The notes under the pieces are model-generated. The model worked only from the letters and a program-made list of their open reading frames with translations, had not been told where the DNA came from and did no database searches. A stretch of 64,000 bases of DNA from Luteimonas chenhongjianii (GTDB lineage Bacteria > Pseudomonadota > Gammaproteobacteria > Xanthomonadales > Xanthomonadaceae): positions 2,604,001 through 2,668,000 of the forward strand of contig NZ_CP023406.1 of assembly GCF_002327105.1 (NCBI RefSeq), in the 5' to 3' direction. Made by a program: the position numbers and the translations under genes. Positions within the stretch are counted from its first letter, which is position 1. The number at the start of each line of letters is the position of its first letter. Positions 52,692 through 61,632 of the stretch are shown here, piece after piece.

Positions 52692-54113
52692 TCAGTCCTG
52701 CGCCGGTGCTGCAGCGGGCGCCGGCGCGGCCGGCGGGGCGATGCCACGCGCAGACGCCATCGCGGCGGGCACGCGGTCGATGACGGTGCGGTTGGCATCG
52801 GTGAGATAGGTCTTCGCCACGCGCTGCACGTCGGCGACGGTCACCGCCTGCACCCGGCCGGGCACCTGGTTGAGCGCCTCGGCGTTGCCCCACAGCAGCT
52901 GCGCCTTGGCCAGTTCGTCGGCGCGCGAGATGAAGGGCTCGAGACCGTTGACGTAATCGGCCAGCAACTTGGTCTTGGCGGCGGCCAGCGTCTCGGCAGG
53001 CACGCCCTCGGCGGCGATGCGCGCGACTTCCTCGTTGACCGCGCCCAGCACCGCGTCCGGCTCGACATTGGGCTTGTACAGCGCGAACAGCGTCAGCAGC
53101 GTCGGGCCGTCGTAGTCCCAGGCGTGGCCCAGTGGCCAGCCCAGGCCGCCATCGATGTTGACCAACTGCTCGCGGCCCTTGACCAGTCCCTGATACAGAC
53201 GCGACGCGTCGCCGCCCGCCAGCAGCTGCGACAGCACCGCCATCGGCGCGTGATCGGCATGGCCGCGCGCGGGCATCTTCCAGCCCACGGCGAGTGCCGG
53301 CACCTGCGCCAGCGCGTCGGCCTGCGCTTCGCGCCTGCCTTCGGTGTTCAGCGGTTCGGACACGTCAGGCCGTGCAGGCGTCGCACGCGCCGGAATGTCG
53401 CCGAAGTATTCCTCGACCATCGCGAAGGCTTCCTCCGGCGAGATGTCGCCGGCGATGCCGATGACCGCGTTGTTCGGACCGTAGTAGTCGCGGTGGAAGG
53501 ATTCGACATCGGCGAGCGTCGCGCCTTCGAGATCCTTGAAGCTGCCGTAGCCGTCGTGCGCGTTGGCCCACTTCGAGAACGCGAGGCGGTTGATGTCGAA
53601 GACGAAGAACAGGCCGTAGGGCTGGTTCTGCACGTTGACGCGGATCTCTTCCTTGACCACGTCCTGCTGGTTCTTGAGGTTCTCCGGGGAGAAGTCCAGG
53701 GTCTTCATCCGGTCCGCTTCCAGCCACAGGATCGGCCGCAGCGCGGGGACCGGCGCGGTCTCGATGTAGTTGGTGTAGTCGGGGCGCGTGGAGCCGTTGA
53801 GCCGGCCACCGCCGCCCTGGATCACGCGATCGAAGGTGCCCTTGGGCGCGACCGGCGTGCCCTGGAACATCAGGTGCTCGAACAGGTGGGCAAAGCCGGT
53901 GCGGTTCTCTGGCTCCAGGCGCATGCCGACGCGGTAGACCACGCTCACGCCGACGGTCGGCGAACTGCGGTCCTCCGACACCACCACGGTCAGGCCGTTG
54001 TCGAGCGTCCTGGTTTCGATCGGCATGCGCCAGGCGGCGGGCTGTGCCGCCACGGGCGCGGCAAAAATTGCGAGCAGCACGCAGGCGCTGCCCATCCGGG
54101 CAAATCGTTTCAT
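52692..54113 (-). CDS. M16 family zinc peptidase, catalytic subunit
   Basis: A 473-residue exported pitrilysin-family protease. The signal peptide ends near A23 (VAA-Q). The inverted zinc motif H76-L-F-E-H80 is in the standard place, followed by L-M-F-Q-G-T; the downstream acidic ligand lies in S-P-E-E-A-F-A-M-V. The C-terminal tail is Ala/Pro-rich. The downstream gene (start at 52681, 10 bases away) encodes a related chain without the zinc motif, so they probably form a heterodimer acting on periplasmic peptides. The start ATG gives a clean signal peptide; a longer frame is not used. Confidence 0.93.
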   Translation of the reverse strand: MKRFARMGSACVLLAIFAAPVAAQPAAWRMPIETRTLDNGLTVVVSEDRSSPTVGVSVVYRVGMRLEPENRTGFAHLFEHLMFQGTPVAPKGTFDRVIQGGGGRLNGSTRPDYTNYIETAPVPALRPILWLEADRMKTLDFSPENLKNQQDVVKEEIRVNVQNQPYGLFFVFDINRLAFSKWANAHDGYGSFKDLEGATLADVESFHRDYYGPNNAVIGIAGDISPEEAFAMVEEYFGDIPARATPARPDVSEPLNTEGRREAQADALAQVPALAVGWKMPARGHADHAPMAVLSQLLAGGDASRLYQGLVKGREQLVNIDGGLGWPLGHAWDYDGPTLLTLFALYKPNVEPDAVLGAVNEEVARIAAEGVPAETLAAAKTKLLADYVNGLEPFISRADELAKAQLLWGNAEALNQVPGRVQAVTVADVQRVAKTYLTDANRTVIDRVPAAMASARGIAPPAAPAPAAAPAQD

Positions 54114-54285
54114 GGTCGTTCCCTGTCCGCCCCGCTCCCCGGGGCACGAAGGCCGACTATAAGCTGCGCCGCGGTGACCGCGCATGCTGCGCTGCGGATC
54201 GCAGGCCTGCACATGGGCCTATGCGATCCGGGACGCCGTCGACACCCGGCGGACAAGGCCCCGCGCGCCGGCCGCGGCGTCGCCG

Positions 54286-55575
54286 CTATCTGGTCGCGCT
54301 GCTGTCTTCCACGTCGTCGATGCCCACATTGCTGTGCGCGGCCTCGTAGACCGCGCGATCGAGCAGCCCGGTTTCGCGCGCCACCAGCACCGGCACCAGC
54401 ATCTGCCCGGTGACGTTGGTCATCGTGCGCATCATGTCGAGGATGCGGTCGATCGCCAGCAGCAGCCCCAGGCCCTCGAGCGGAAGGCCCGCCGCCGACA
54501 GCACCACCGTCGCCATCACCACCGCGGTGCCGGGTACGCCGGCGGTGCCGAAGCTGCCGAGCACCGAGGCCAGCAGGATCGCGGCGTACTGGGCGAAGCT
54601 CAGCTCGATGCCGAAGTACTGTGCGATGAACACCGAGGCCAGCGTCGGATAGATCGCCCCGCAGCCATCCATCTTGATCGTCGCGCCCAGCGGTACGGCG
54701 AACGCTGCGTAGTCGCGATTGACGCCGAGGTTGTGGGTAACCGCGCGCAGGGCCACCGGCATCGACGCCAGGCTCGAGGAGCTCACGAACGCCACCTGCA
54801 TGCCGGGCGCGGCGCCGCGGAAGAACTTCAGCGGGTTGAGGCCATGCGCGAGCAGCAGGCCGCCGTAGACGAACACGATGTGCACCGCGCAGGCGGCATA
54901 GAGCGCGATGACGAAGCTGCCCAGCGGCAGCAGTCGTTCGAACCCGTAGGTGCCCACCAGCGCGCCGATCAGCCCGAAGGTCCCGATCGGCGTGAGTTCC
55001 AGCACGAAGCGCGTGACCTGGATCATCGCATCGGATGCCTGCCCGACCAGCGCGCGCAGAGCCGCCACGCGCTCGCCCAGCTTCACCAGCGCGAAGCCCA
55101 GCAGGCCAGCAAAGAAGATCACCTGCAGGATGTTGCCGTTCGACAACGCCGCGAACGGGTTCGTCGGCACCACGTTCAACAGCACCTCGATCGCCGACGG
55201 CACTTCGCGCGGCGTGTAGTCGGCGGCCGGGGTCAGCGAGCCGGCCTCGATGCTCAGGCCCGGATTGAAGGTGTAGGCGACGGCGAACCCGACGCCCACC
55301 GCAAGCACTGCAGTGGCGGCGAACCAGCCGAAGGTCCGGCCGCCCAGCGCGGCGATGGACTGCTGACCGTGCAGCGCGGCAACCGCATTGATCACCGCGA
55401 AGAAGACCAGTGGCACCGCGATCATGCGGATCAGGTTGACGTACAGCGTGCCGAGCGGCTGCAGCCAGGTGCCGGCCGCGGGCCCCATCAACCAGCCCGC
55501 CAGAGCGCCGAGCACGAACCCGCCGAGGACCCGTTGCCAGAACGGAATCCTGAACCACCACGCCAGAGCGCTCAT
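54286..55575 (-). CDS. Dicarboxylate/amino acid:cation symporter (DAACS)
   Basis: A 429-residue inner-membrane transporter with about eight helices and two re-entrant loops, the GltPh fold. The serine-rich loop S265-S-S-S-L-A-S-M-P is present. The usual N-M-D-G motif reads K301-M-D-G304, so the asparagine that contacts sodium is replaced by lysine; this may change ion use or substrate. GGGAAGG precedes the ATG at 55575. An in-frame extension to 55782 is antisense to the phosphatase promoter region and is not used. The substrate is not predictable beyond acidic solutes. Confidence 0.9.
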   Translation of the reverse strand: MSALAWWFRIPFWQRVLGGFVLGALAGWLMGPAAGTWLQPLGTLYVNLIRMIAVPLVFFAVINAVAALHGQQSIAALGGRTFGWFAATAVLAVGVGFAVAYTFNPGLSIEAGSLTPAADYTPREVPSAIEVLLNVVPTNPFAALSNGNILQVIFFAGLLGFALVKLGERVAALRALVGQASDAMIQVTRFVLELTPIGTFGLIGALVGTYGFERLLPLGSFVIALYAACAVHIVFVYGGLLLAHGLNPLKFFRGAAPGMQVAFVSSSSLASMPVALRAVTHNLGVNRDYAAFAVPLGATIKMDGCGAIYPTLASVFIAQYFGIELSFAQYAAILLASVLGSFGTAGVPGTAVVMATVVLSAAGLPLEGLGLLLAIDRILDMMRTMTNVTGQMLVPVLVARETGLLDRAVYEAAHSNVGIDDVEDSSATR

Positions 55576-55755
55576 AAAACGGCCTTCCCGAATGCAACCT
55601 GCGACGATACGTGAGCGCACCGGTGATCGCGATGCCGGCGCTGGGACGCCAGCGTCCTGCCCATGCGACCAATCCGGACTTTTTGCGTCCCCATCCGGCG
55701 GCCAATACAACAGCTCCGCCGCTCCCTGAATGTGAAGCCGGCGCGGCCTGGCGGG

Positions 55756-55761
55756 CATAAT
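55756..55761 (+). promoter_or_regulatory. CATAAT -10 candidate for the alkaline phosphatase
   Basis: CATAAT (55756-55761) lies 35 bases before the ATG at 55797, in the 221-base divergent space shared with the symporter gene. No clear -35 box, and no obvious Pho box of paired CTGTCAT-like repeats. Confidence 0.35.
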
Positions 55762-55796
55762 TGCGCGCTTGCCCCCCATCACGGTCCCTCTCCCGC

Positions 55797-57491
55797 ATGC
55801 GCTTCATCTCCGCAGGCCTCGCCTGCTCGCTGACCCTGCTCTGCGCCGCGTGCGCGTCGCCCGGCCCTTCCGGCACCGGCCATATCCGCCCGATCGACGT
55901 GGAGCCGGCCGCCTCCCGCAGCGACGAGACCGCGCAGTGGTGGTACCGCAGCGGCGCAGCGCGCGCCGCCGCCAACGGCGCGATGGAGGGCCGGGCGAAG
56001 AACGTCATCGTGTTCCTCGGCGACGGCATGAGCCTGACCACCGTGGCCGCCGCGCGCATCCTCGAAGGCCAGCGCCTCGGCGGCAACGGCGAGGAGCACG
56101 CTCTGAGCTGGGAACACTTCCCGGCCACCGGCTTCTCCAAGACCTACAACACCGATTCGCAAACGCCCGATTCGGCCGGCACGATGACCGCGGTCGCGAC
56201 CGGGGTGAAATCCCATATGGGTGCGATCGGTGTTTCGGCCGGCAAACGCTCCGACTGCGCCGACAGCCAGCAGCGTCATGTGCAGTCGTGGCTGCGCCTG
56301 GCCAGCGAAGCCGGGCTGGCGACCGGCATCGTGACGACCGCGCGCCTCACTCACGCGACGCCGGCCGCCACCTACGCCCACGTGCCCGACCGCGAATGGG
56401 AAAGTGACGGCCCGATGCCGGCGGCTGCCCGCGCGGCCGGCTGCGCCGACATCGCCAGCCAGTTCATCGATGCCGTGCGTTCGGGCCATGGTCCCAGCAT
56501 CGCCCTCGGAGGCGGCGCCGAGCATTTCCTGCCGGGCGACGAGGTGATGCCCGGCGTCCGCGGCCGCCGCCAGGATGGTCGCAACCTGATCGAGGAATGG
56601 CAGGCAGCCCGCCCGGATGGCGCGTTCGTCTGGAATACGGCCCAGTTCGAGGCCGCGCGCGGTGCACCGTCCGTCCTGGGCCTGTTCGAAGCAAGCCATA
56701 TGCAATACGAGCACGACCGTGATCGCGGGCCCGACGGTGAGCCCGATCTGGAAACAATGACCCGCTTCGCGATCGAGCATCTGTCACGGGAGGACAAGGG
56801 TTTCGTGCTGCTCGTCGAGGGTGGCCGCATCGATCACGCGAACCACGAGGGCAACGCATTCCGCGCGCTCGACGAGACGGTGTCGATGTCGCGGGCAGTG
56901 CGCGCGGCTGCGGAGCTGACGTCCGAGGACGACACCCTGATCCTGGTCACCGCCGACCATTCGCACACGCTGAACTTCGTCGGCTATCCAACCCGCGGCA
57001 ATCCGATCCTGGGCAAGGTGCGCGGCCGCGTCAGCGAGGACGACGATCCGGACGCCTACGCCCTCGACGGAACCGGCCTGCCCTACACGACCCTGGTGTA
57101 TGCGAACGGCCCCGGTTACACCGGAGCCAGCGACCAGCAGCCAGCCGGCCCGAAGACCCATTTCCACAAGCCGCGCAGCTTCGAGCCCGCCGTCGGGCGG
57201 CCGGACCTGAGTGCGGTCGACACCGAGCATCCCGACTTCATGCAGGAAGCGCTGGTGCCGATGCGCAGTGAATCCCATGGCGGCGACGACGTCGGGATCT
57301 GGGCGCGCGGCCCGGGCAGTGGCGCGGTCCGCGGCACGGTCGAGCAGAACGTGATCTATCACCTTATCGTCCAGGCCACGCCGGCGTTGCGCGCGCAGCT
57401 GTGCGCGACAGGCCATTGCAATGCCGACGGCGTGCCGGTCGAGCTGCCGAGGATGGCCCCGGTCGGCGCGCCGGTGCCGTCCGCCGACTGA
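55797..57491 (+). CDS. Alkaline phosphatase (PhoA family)
   Basis: A 564-residue exported phosphomonoesterase. The N-terminal signal has a weak lipobox (C-A-A-C19). Metal ligand D76 is in V-I-V-F-L-G-D-G-M-S; the nucleophile is S126 in P-D-S-A-G-T-M-T-A-V-A-T-G, matching E. coli Ser102. Zinc-site histidines lie in R-I-D-H-A-N-H-E-G-N, T-A-D-H-S-H and S-E-S-H-G-G-D-D. It is longer than E. coli PhoA (471), with added loops, as in marine and Xanthomonas types. It probably releases phosphate from organic phosphates outside the cell. The start is ATG at 55797. Confidence 0.93.
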   Translation: MRFISAGLACSLTLLCAACASPGPSGTGHIRPIDVEPAASRSDETAQWWYRSGAARAAANGAMEGRAKNVIVFLGDGMSLTTVAAARILEGQRLGGNGEEHALSWEHFPATGFSKTYNTDSQTPDSAGTMTAVATGVKSHMGAIGVSAGKRSDCADSQQRHVQSWLRLASEAGLATGIVTTARLTHATPAATYAHVPDREWESDGPMPAAARAAGCADIASQFIDAVRSGHGPSIALGGGAEHFLPGDEVMPGVRGRRQDGRNLIEEWQAARPDGAFVWNTAQFEAARGAPSVLGLFEASHMQYEHDRDRGPDGEPDLETMTRFAIEHLSREDKGFVLLVEGGRIDHANHEGNAFRALDETVSMSRAVRAAAELTSEDDTLILVTADHSHTLNFVGYPTRGNPILGKVRGRVSEDDDPDAYALDGTGLPYTTLVYANGPGYTGASDQQPAGPKTHFHKPRSFEPAVGRPDLSAVDTEHPDFMQEALVPMRSESHGGDDVGIWARGPGSGAVRGTVEQNVIYHLIVQATPALRAQLCATGHCNADGVPVELPRMAPVGAPVPSAD

Positions 57492-57617
57492 GGCCTCGCG
57501 CCTCCCTGGGGTGCGCGCCCGCACGCGAAAGGTTTTCAGAGCCTCTCCGCGCCGGAGCGCGCGCCCTCGCGGCACCGGGCTCGGTCACCACCGCTACGGA
57601 GCGCCCGGCAACATCGC

Positions 57618-57623
57618 TAAGCT
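57618..57623 (+). promoter_or_regulatory. TAAGCT -10 candidate for the hydroxybutyrate dehydrogenase
   Basis: TAAGCT (57618-57623) in the context cgCTAAGCTggcc lies 31 bases before the ATG at 57654, after a GC-rich 100-base stretch. It shares the CTAnnnT form of other candidates in the window. No -35 box is visible. Confidence 0.28.
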
Positions 57624-57653
57624 GGCCGTTCCCCACAGCGCGGAGCGCCCTCC

Positions 57654-58439
57654 ATGAATCGACTCGACCGCAAGGTCTGCGTGGTCACCGGCGCGGCCAG
57701 CGGGATCGGCCAGCGCATCGCCGAGGTCTATGCCCGGGCCGGTGGCCGCGTGGTCGTCACCGACCTGGAGTTGGATGCGGCCGAAGCCACGGCAGCCGGA
57801 ATCCGCGCCGCCGGCGGCGATGCGCTGGCGGTTGCGATGGATGTCACCGACGAGGCGCAGGTCGTCGAGGGCATCGCGAAGGCGGTCGCCCACTACGGAC
57901 AGGTCGATGTGCTGGTCTCGAACGCCGGCATCCAGATCGTCAACAAGCTGACCGATTTCAGCTACGCCGACTGGAAGAAGATGCTCGCCGTCCATCTCGA
58001 CGGTGCATTCCTGACCACGCGCGAATGCCTGCGCGACATGGAGAAGCGCAAGAACGGCGGCGCCATCATCTACATGGGCTCGGCACATTCGCACACCGCG
58101 TCCAAGCTCAAGGCGCCCTATGTCACCGCCAAGCACGGCCTGCTGGGACTTGCCCGCACGGTGGCCAAGGAGGCCGCAGGCTATGGCGTGCGCGCGAACG
58201 TGATCTGCCCCGGCTTTGTCCGCACGCCGCTGGTCGACCGGCAGATTCCGGAGCAGGCGAAGGAACTGGGCATCAGCGAGGACGAGGTGGTCCGCGACGT
58301 CATGCTCAAGGACACGGTCGACGGCGAGTTCACCACCGTCGACGACGTAGCCAATGTCGCCCTGATGCTGGCGGCGTTCGAGACCAATGCGCTCACCGGG
58401 CAGAGTGTGATGGTCAGCCACGGCTGGTTCATGCAGTAA
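57654..58439 (+). CDS. bdhA: D-beta-hydroxybutyrate dehydrogenase (short-chain dehydrogenase)
   Basis: A 261-residue NAD-linked SDR enzyme. The Rossmann motif T-G-A-A-S-G-I-G is at 12-19, N90-A-G-I-Q-I follows, and the catalytic set is S143, Y156 and K160 (Y-V-T-A-K). H145 and the G-S-A-H-S-H-T-A-S loop with K-L-K-A-P-Y match 3-hydroxybutyrate dehydrogenases. It oxidises 3-hydroxybutyrate to acetoacetate, the step after PHB depolymerisation. phaZ lies 3.2 kb away on the same strand, which supports a storage-polymer role. A GGAG site precedes the ATG. Confidence 0.87.
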   Translation: MNRLDRKVCVVTGAASGIGQRIAEVYARAGGRVVVTDLELDAAEATAAGIRAAGGDALAVAMDVTDEAQVVEGIAKAVAHYGQVDVLVSNAGIQIVNKLTDFSYADWKKMLAVHLDGAFLTTRECLRDMEKRKNGGAIIYMGSAHSHTASKLKAPYVTAKHGLLGLARTVAKEAAGYGVRANVICPGFVRTPLVDRQIPEQAKELGISEDEVVRDVMLKDTVDGEFTTVDDVANVALMLAAFETNALTGQSVMVSHGWFMQ

Positions 58440-58677
58440 AGCTGCGCCGCCGCGCGCCAGGGCCGCATTCCGGAGACACGGCCGCGCGATTCCATCGGGA
58501 CCCGGGTGCTGCAGGCCGGCGCGGCGCCCGCCCAGCGACGGATGCCCCCCGGCCGTGGCGCCCCAGGCACGCCGGCATGCCATTGCCGGGCCACGCCGTC
58601 ATCGCGGTCCGCCCCGGCATGGGACTTGCATGCACCCAGGACGGCGTGAGGACGCCTGCATACAGCCGGGCATTCCG

Positions 58678-60339
58678 ATGGCGAGACCGACGCAAATCCT
58701 GATCCGGCGTTGCCTGCTCGTGCTTCTGCTCGTGCTGGCGCTGGCCGCGTGCGCGGTCTCCGCCGACGGCCCTGCCGGCGGTCCGGCCTACGTGCTCGGC
58801 GGCACGCCCACCGACGAGACCACCCCGATGCGCAGCTGCGATCCGGCCGTGCTGGCGACGCTCGAACAGATCGAGATTCCGGCACCCGTCGAGGGCTGGT
58901 CGGGCACCCCGCAGGCGGTCAGCGTGTTCAACGTGTTCGCAGGCGAGGTGATGATCGGCCTGGGCGATCGGGTCGTCTGCGGCCGCATGCACGACGCCCG
59001 GACGCGCGACCCGCGCTTTCGCGCAAGCGTCGGCCTGGTGGTCGTGCCGGAAGCGGGCAGTCGCGAGCCTGTCCGCGTCGGCTGGCGCACGCCGCTCAAG
59101 GCCCACTGGATCCCCGGCATCCGGATCGGCGCACCCAGCGCGATCCAGCAGGAAGACACCCTGCGCCTGGTCGTCCGGACGTCATGCCTGGCCATTGCGC
59201 TCGCGCTGGCGTTCTCGGCACTGATGGGCTTTGTCGGCGCCCGCGACAGGACGTTCCTCGGCCACGTCGGCATGTGCGTCACGCTGCTGCTGTGGCAGGC
59301 CACCCTGGGCGGGCTGAGCGGATTTCCCCAACCCTGGTTGCCGATCGGCGAGCAGGAATCCCATTGGCAGGTCGCGCTTGCGGCGCTCAGCTTCGCGGCG
59401 ATCGCGTACGGCATCTCGGCCCAGACCGGTATCGCCGGGCAGCGCCCGCGGCTTCGGCGGGCCACGCGCTGGGCAATCAGGGTCTTGATCGCACTCGGCC
59501 TGCTTGCACCCCTAGTCCCGGTTTCGGCGCTGACTGCACTGTGGTGGATCGCCGACCGCATCTTCCTGCTGACCGTGATCGGGCTGAGCCTCCTGGCCTG
59601 CCTGTCGATCCGCCGCAGCGACAGGCGCGCGGTCGCCGCACTGGCGGCCTCGCTGCCCTTCCTGCTGCTCGCCGTGCCGATCATCAACAGCAGCCCGACG
59701 GTGGCGGCGTATCGCATCGAGATCGTCCAGCTGGTGCTGACCTGGTTCCTGGTGGTCATGGCCTACACGCTCACCACCCGATACGGACAGCTGCGCGCGC
59801 AGCGCGATGCGATGCGTCAGCTCGCCGATACCGATCCGCTGACCGGGCTGCCCAACCGGCGCGCAGGCCTCGTTCGTCTCGACGAAGCCTTCGCCGTGGC
59901 ACGCCGCCATGGCATACCGTTGTCGGTGGGTTTCGTCGACGTCGATCTGTTCAAGCGGATCAACGATGTCCACGGCCACGATGTCGGCGACCGTGTGCTG
60001 ATCACCGTGGCGGATGCGCTGGTCGCGGTGACCCGAAACGCCGACGAGGTGATGCGGATGGGCGGCGAGGAATTCCTGGTGCTGCTGCCGGGCCTGGCCG
60101 GGGCAGCCGCCCATGCCCGCCTCGAGACCATTCGCCGGCGCATCGGCGAGCTGGCGCCCATGCTCGACGTGCCGGGGCTGCACTTCACCGCAAGCATCGG
60201 ACTGGCGTCACTGACGGCGGCCGACGAGAGCCCCGCAGCGCTGCTGCGACGTGCCGACGACGCCATGTACCGGGCCAAGCATGCGGGGCGCGACCAGGTG
60301 GTCGGCGACGGCTCCTGGCCTGCGGCGTCCTCGGGCTGA
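58678..60339 (+). CDS. Diguanylate cyclase with 7TM-type sensor
   Basis: A 553-residue membrane protein. The N-terminus has a hydrophobic segment ending in a lipobox-like L-A-A-C25. A periplasmic domain (about 35-160) and about seven membrane helices (165-185, 195-215, 230-248, 265-285, 287-307, 318-335, 345-365) follow, as in 7TMR-DISM sensors. The GGDEF domain (about 385-545) has an intact G-G-E-E-F at 462-466 and an inhibition site R453-x-x-D456 five residues before it, so it should make c-di-GMP with feedback control. The start ATG is at 58678; a longer in-frame start has no support. Confidence 0.88.
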   Translation: MARPTQILIRRCLLVLLLVLALAACAVSADGPAGGPAYVLGGTPTDETTPMRSCDPAVLATLEQIEIPAPVEGWSGTPQAVSVFNVFAGEVMIGLGDRVVCGRMHDARTRDPRFRASVGLVVVPEAGSREPVRVGWRTPLKAHWIPGIRIGAPSAIQQEDTLRLVVRTSCLAIALALAFSALMGFVGARDRTFLGHVGMCVTLLLWQATLGGLSGFPQPWLPIGEQESHWQVALAALSFAAIAYGISAQTGIAGQRPRLRRATRWAIRVLIALGLLAPLVPVSALTALWWIADRIFLLTVIGLSLLACLSIRRSDRRAVAALAASLPFLLLAVPIINSSPTVAAYRIEIVQLVLTWFLVVMAYTLTTRYGQLRAQRDAMRQLADTDPLTGLPNRRAGLVRLDEAFAVARRHGIPLSVGFVDVDLFKRINDVHGHDVGDRVLITVADALVAVTRNADEVMRMGGEEFLVLLPGLAGAAAHARLETIRRRIGELAPMLDVPGLHFTASIGLASLTAADESPAALLRRADDAMYRAKHAGRDQVVGDGSWPAASSG

Positions 60340-60341
60340 AC

Positions 60342-60800
60342 TCAGAACGGCTTGGCGAGCACCAGCCAGACCACACCGACCAGCAGCAGCACCGGAATCT
60401 CGTTGAACCAGCGCAGCGCTTTGGTCGAGGGCAGCGCCCGGCCCGCCTGGGCGCCCTTGAGCCAGCTGCCGCCCACGACGAAATGCACGATCAGCAGGAC
60501 CACCAGCGCCAGCTTGGCGTGCAGCCAGCCTGCCCCGCTGCCGATCGGCGCCATGGTCGGGAAATCCGGAATCACGAGGTAGCCCATCCACAACACGAGA
60601 CCCATCAGCAGGGCCAGGCCCAGCATCACGTGGCCGAAGCGGTAGAGCCGCCTGCCCATCAGCACCAGGCGCGCACGCACGTCGCCCGCCGCGCCGGCCT
60701 CGACAAGGTTGATGAGGATTCGCGGCAGATAGAACGCCGCGGCGATCCAGGCCATCACGAAGACGAGATGGAACGTCTTGACCCAAAGATATGACTGCAT
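60342..60800 (-). CDS. hemJ: HemJ/CopD-like membrane protein
   Basis: A 152-residue protein with four membrane helices. It starts M-Q-S-Y-L-W-V-K-T-F-H-L-V-F-V-M-A-W, close to the HemJ N-terminus (Y-x-W-V-K-x-x-H), with H11 as likely haem ligand, then F-Y-L-P-R-I-L-I-N. HemJ is the oxygen-independent-of-HemY protoporphyrinogen oxidase; the family also overlaps CopD-type copper proteins, so assignment is not certain. The ATG at 60800 is preceded by GGGAGC. It converges with the GGDEF gene by 2 bases. Confidence 0.78.
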   Translation of the reverse strand: MQSYLWVKTFHLVFVMAWIAAAFYLPRILINLVEAGAAGDVRARLVLMGRRLYRFGHVMLGLALLMGLVLWMGYLVIPDFPTMAPIGSGAGWLHAKLALVVLLIVHFVVGGSWLKGAQAGRALPSTKALRWFNEIPVLLLVGVVWLVLAKPF

Positions 60801-60909
60801 CGCGCTGGCTCCCTCGGCTGGTGCACAGGATCGCATGCCGGCGCGCGATCGCCGACACCACGAGCGGCGCGCCCTCACCTCGCAGCCACGGCTGCTCGGC
60901 CACAGCGCC

Positions 60910-60915
60910 TAGAAT
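60910..60915 (+). promoter_or_regulatory. TAGAAT -10 candidate for the methyltransferase
   Basis: TAGAAT in the context gcCTAGAATgcgc lies 24 bases before the end of the leader of the gene at 60940. The same CTAGAAT core precedes the cyclase gene at 37073. A -35 box is not recognised. Confidence 0.33.
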
Positions 60916-60939
60916 GCGCATCCTCTTACGCCCGGCCCG

Positions 60940-61533
60940 ATGATGACCAAGCAGTACGACCGCGCCTATTTCGACCGCTGGTATCGCGCCGGCGACATCG
61001 GCGGACCCGCGCGACTGGCGCGCAAGGTCGCCCTGGCCGTGGCGACCGCGGAATACCATCTCGAGCGGCCGGTGCGCACCGTGCTCGACATCGGCTGCGG
61101 CGAAGGCGCGTGGCGCGCGCCGCTGCTGAAGCTTCGCCCCAGGCTCGAGTACCTCGGCTTCGATGCCAGCGAATACGCGGTCGCCCGCTTCGGCCGCACG
61201 CGCAACCTGCACCACGCCAGGTTCGGCGATTTCGCGATGCTGCGGCCCTGCGGCCCGGTGGACCTGCTGGTCTGCAGCGACGTCCTGCACTACCTGGACA
61301 CGCGCGAACTCGATCGCGGATTGCCGGGCCTGGCCGAACTCACCGGCGGCGTGGCCTTCCTCGAATGCTTCACCCGCGAGGACGGCGCCGAGGGCGATGA
61401 CGACGGCTTCAAGCAGCGGCCGGCGCGCTTCTACCGTGATCGCTTTGCCGGCGCCGGCTTCCGCGCGCTGGGCTCGCACTGCTGGCTGTCGCCGGCACTG
61501 GCGGATGCGGCGACCGCGCTGGAAGCCTGCTGA
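60940..61533 (+). CDS. Class I SAM-dependent methyltransferase
   Basis: A 197-residue methyltransferase. The SAM motif I, V-L-D-I-G-C-G-E-G-A-W, is at about 48-58, and motif II/post-I F-D-A-S-E-Y is near 74-79; D-L-L-V-C-S-D-V-L-H-Y resembles motif IV. It starts with two consecutive ATGs (60940, 60943); I use the first. The substrate is unknown. It stands alone, divergent from the hemJ-like gene, with a TAGAAT candidate promoter 25 bases before it. Confidence 0.85.
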   Translation: MMTKQYDRAYFDRWYRAGDIGGPARLARKVALAVATAEYHLERPVRTVLDIGCGEGAWRAPLLKLRPRLEYLGFDASEYAVARFGRTRNLHHARFGDFAMLRPCGPVDLLVCSDVLHYLDTRELDRGLPGLAELTGGVAFLECFTREDGAEGDDDGFKQRPARFYRDRFAGAGFRALGSHCWLSPALADAATALEAC

Positions 61534-61632
61534 CGCCGGCCGTCATGCCGCCGCCTTGCGCGCTGCGGCGACCCTGGCTTTCACGGCCGATACGATATGC
61601 TGCGTCGCAGCAACACCACTGACGGAAGGTCG

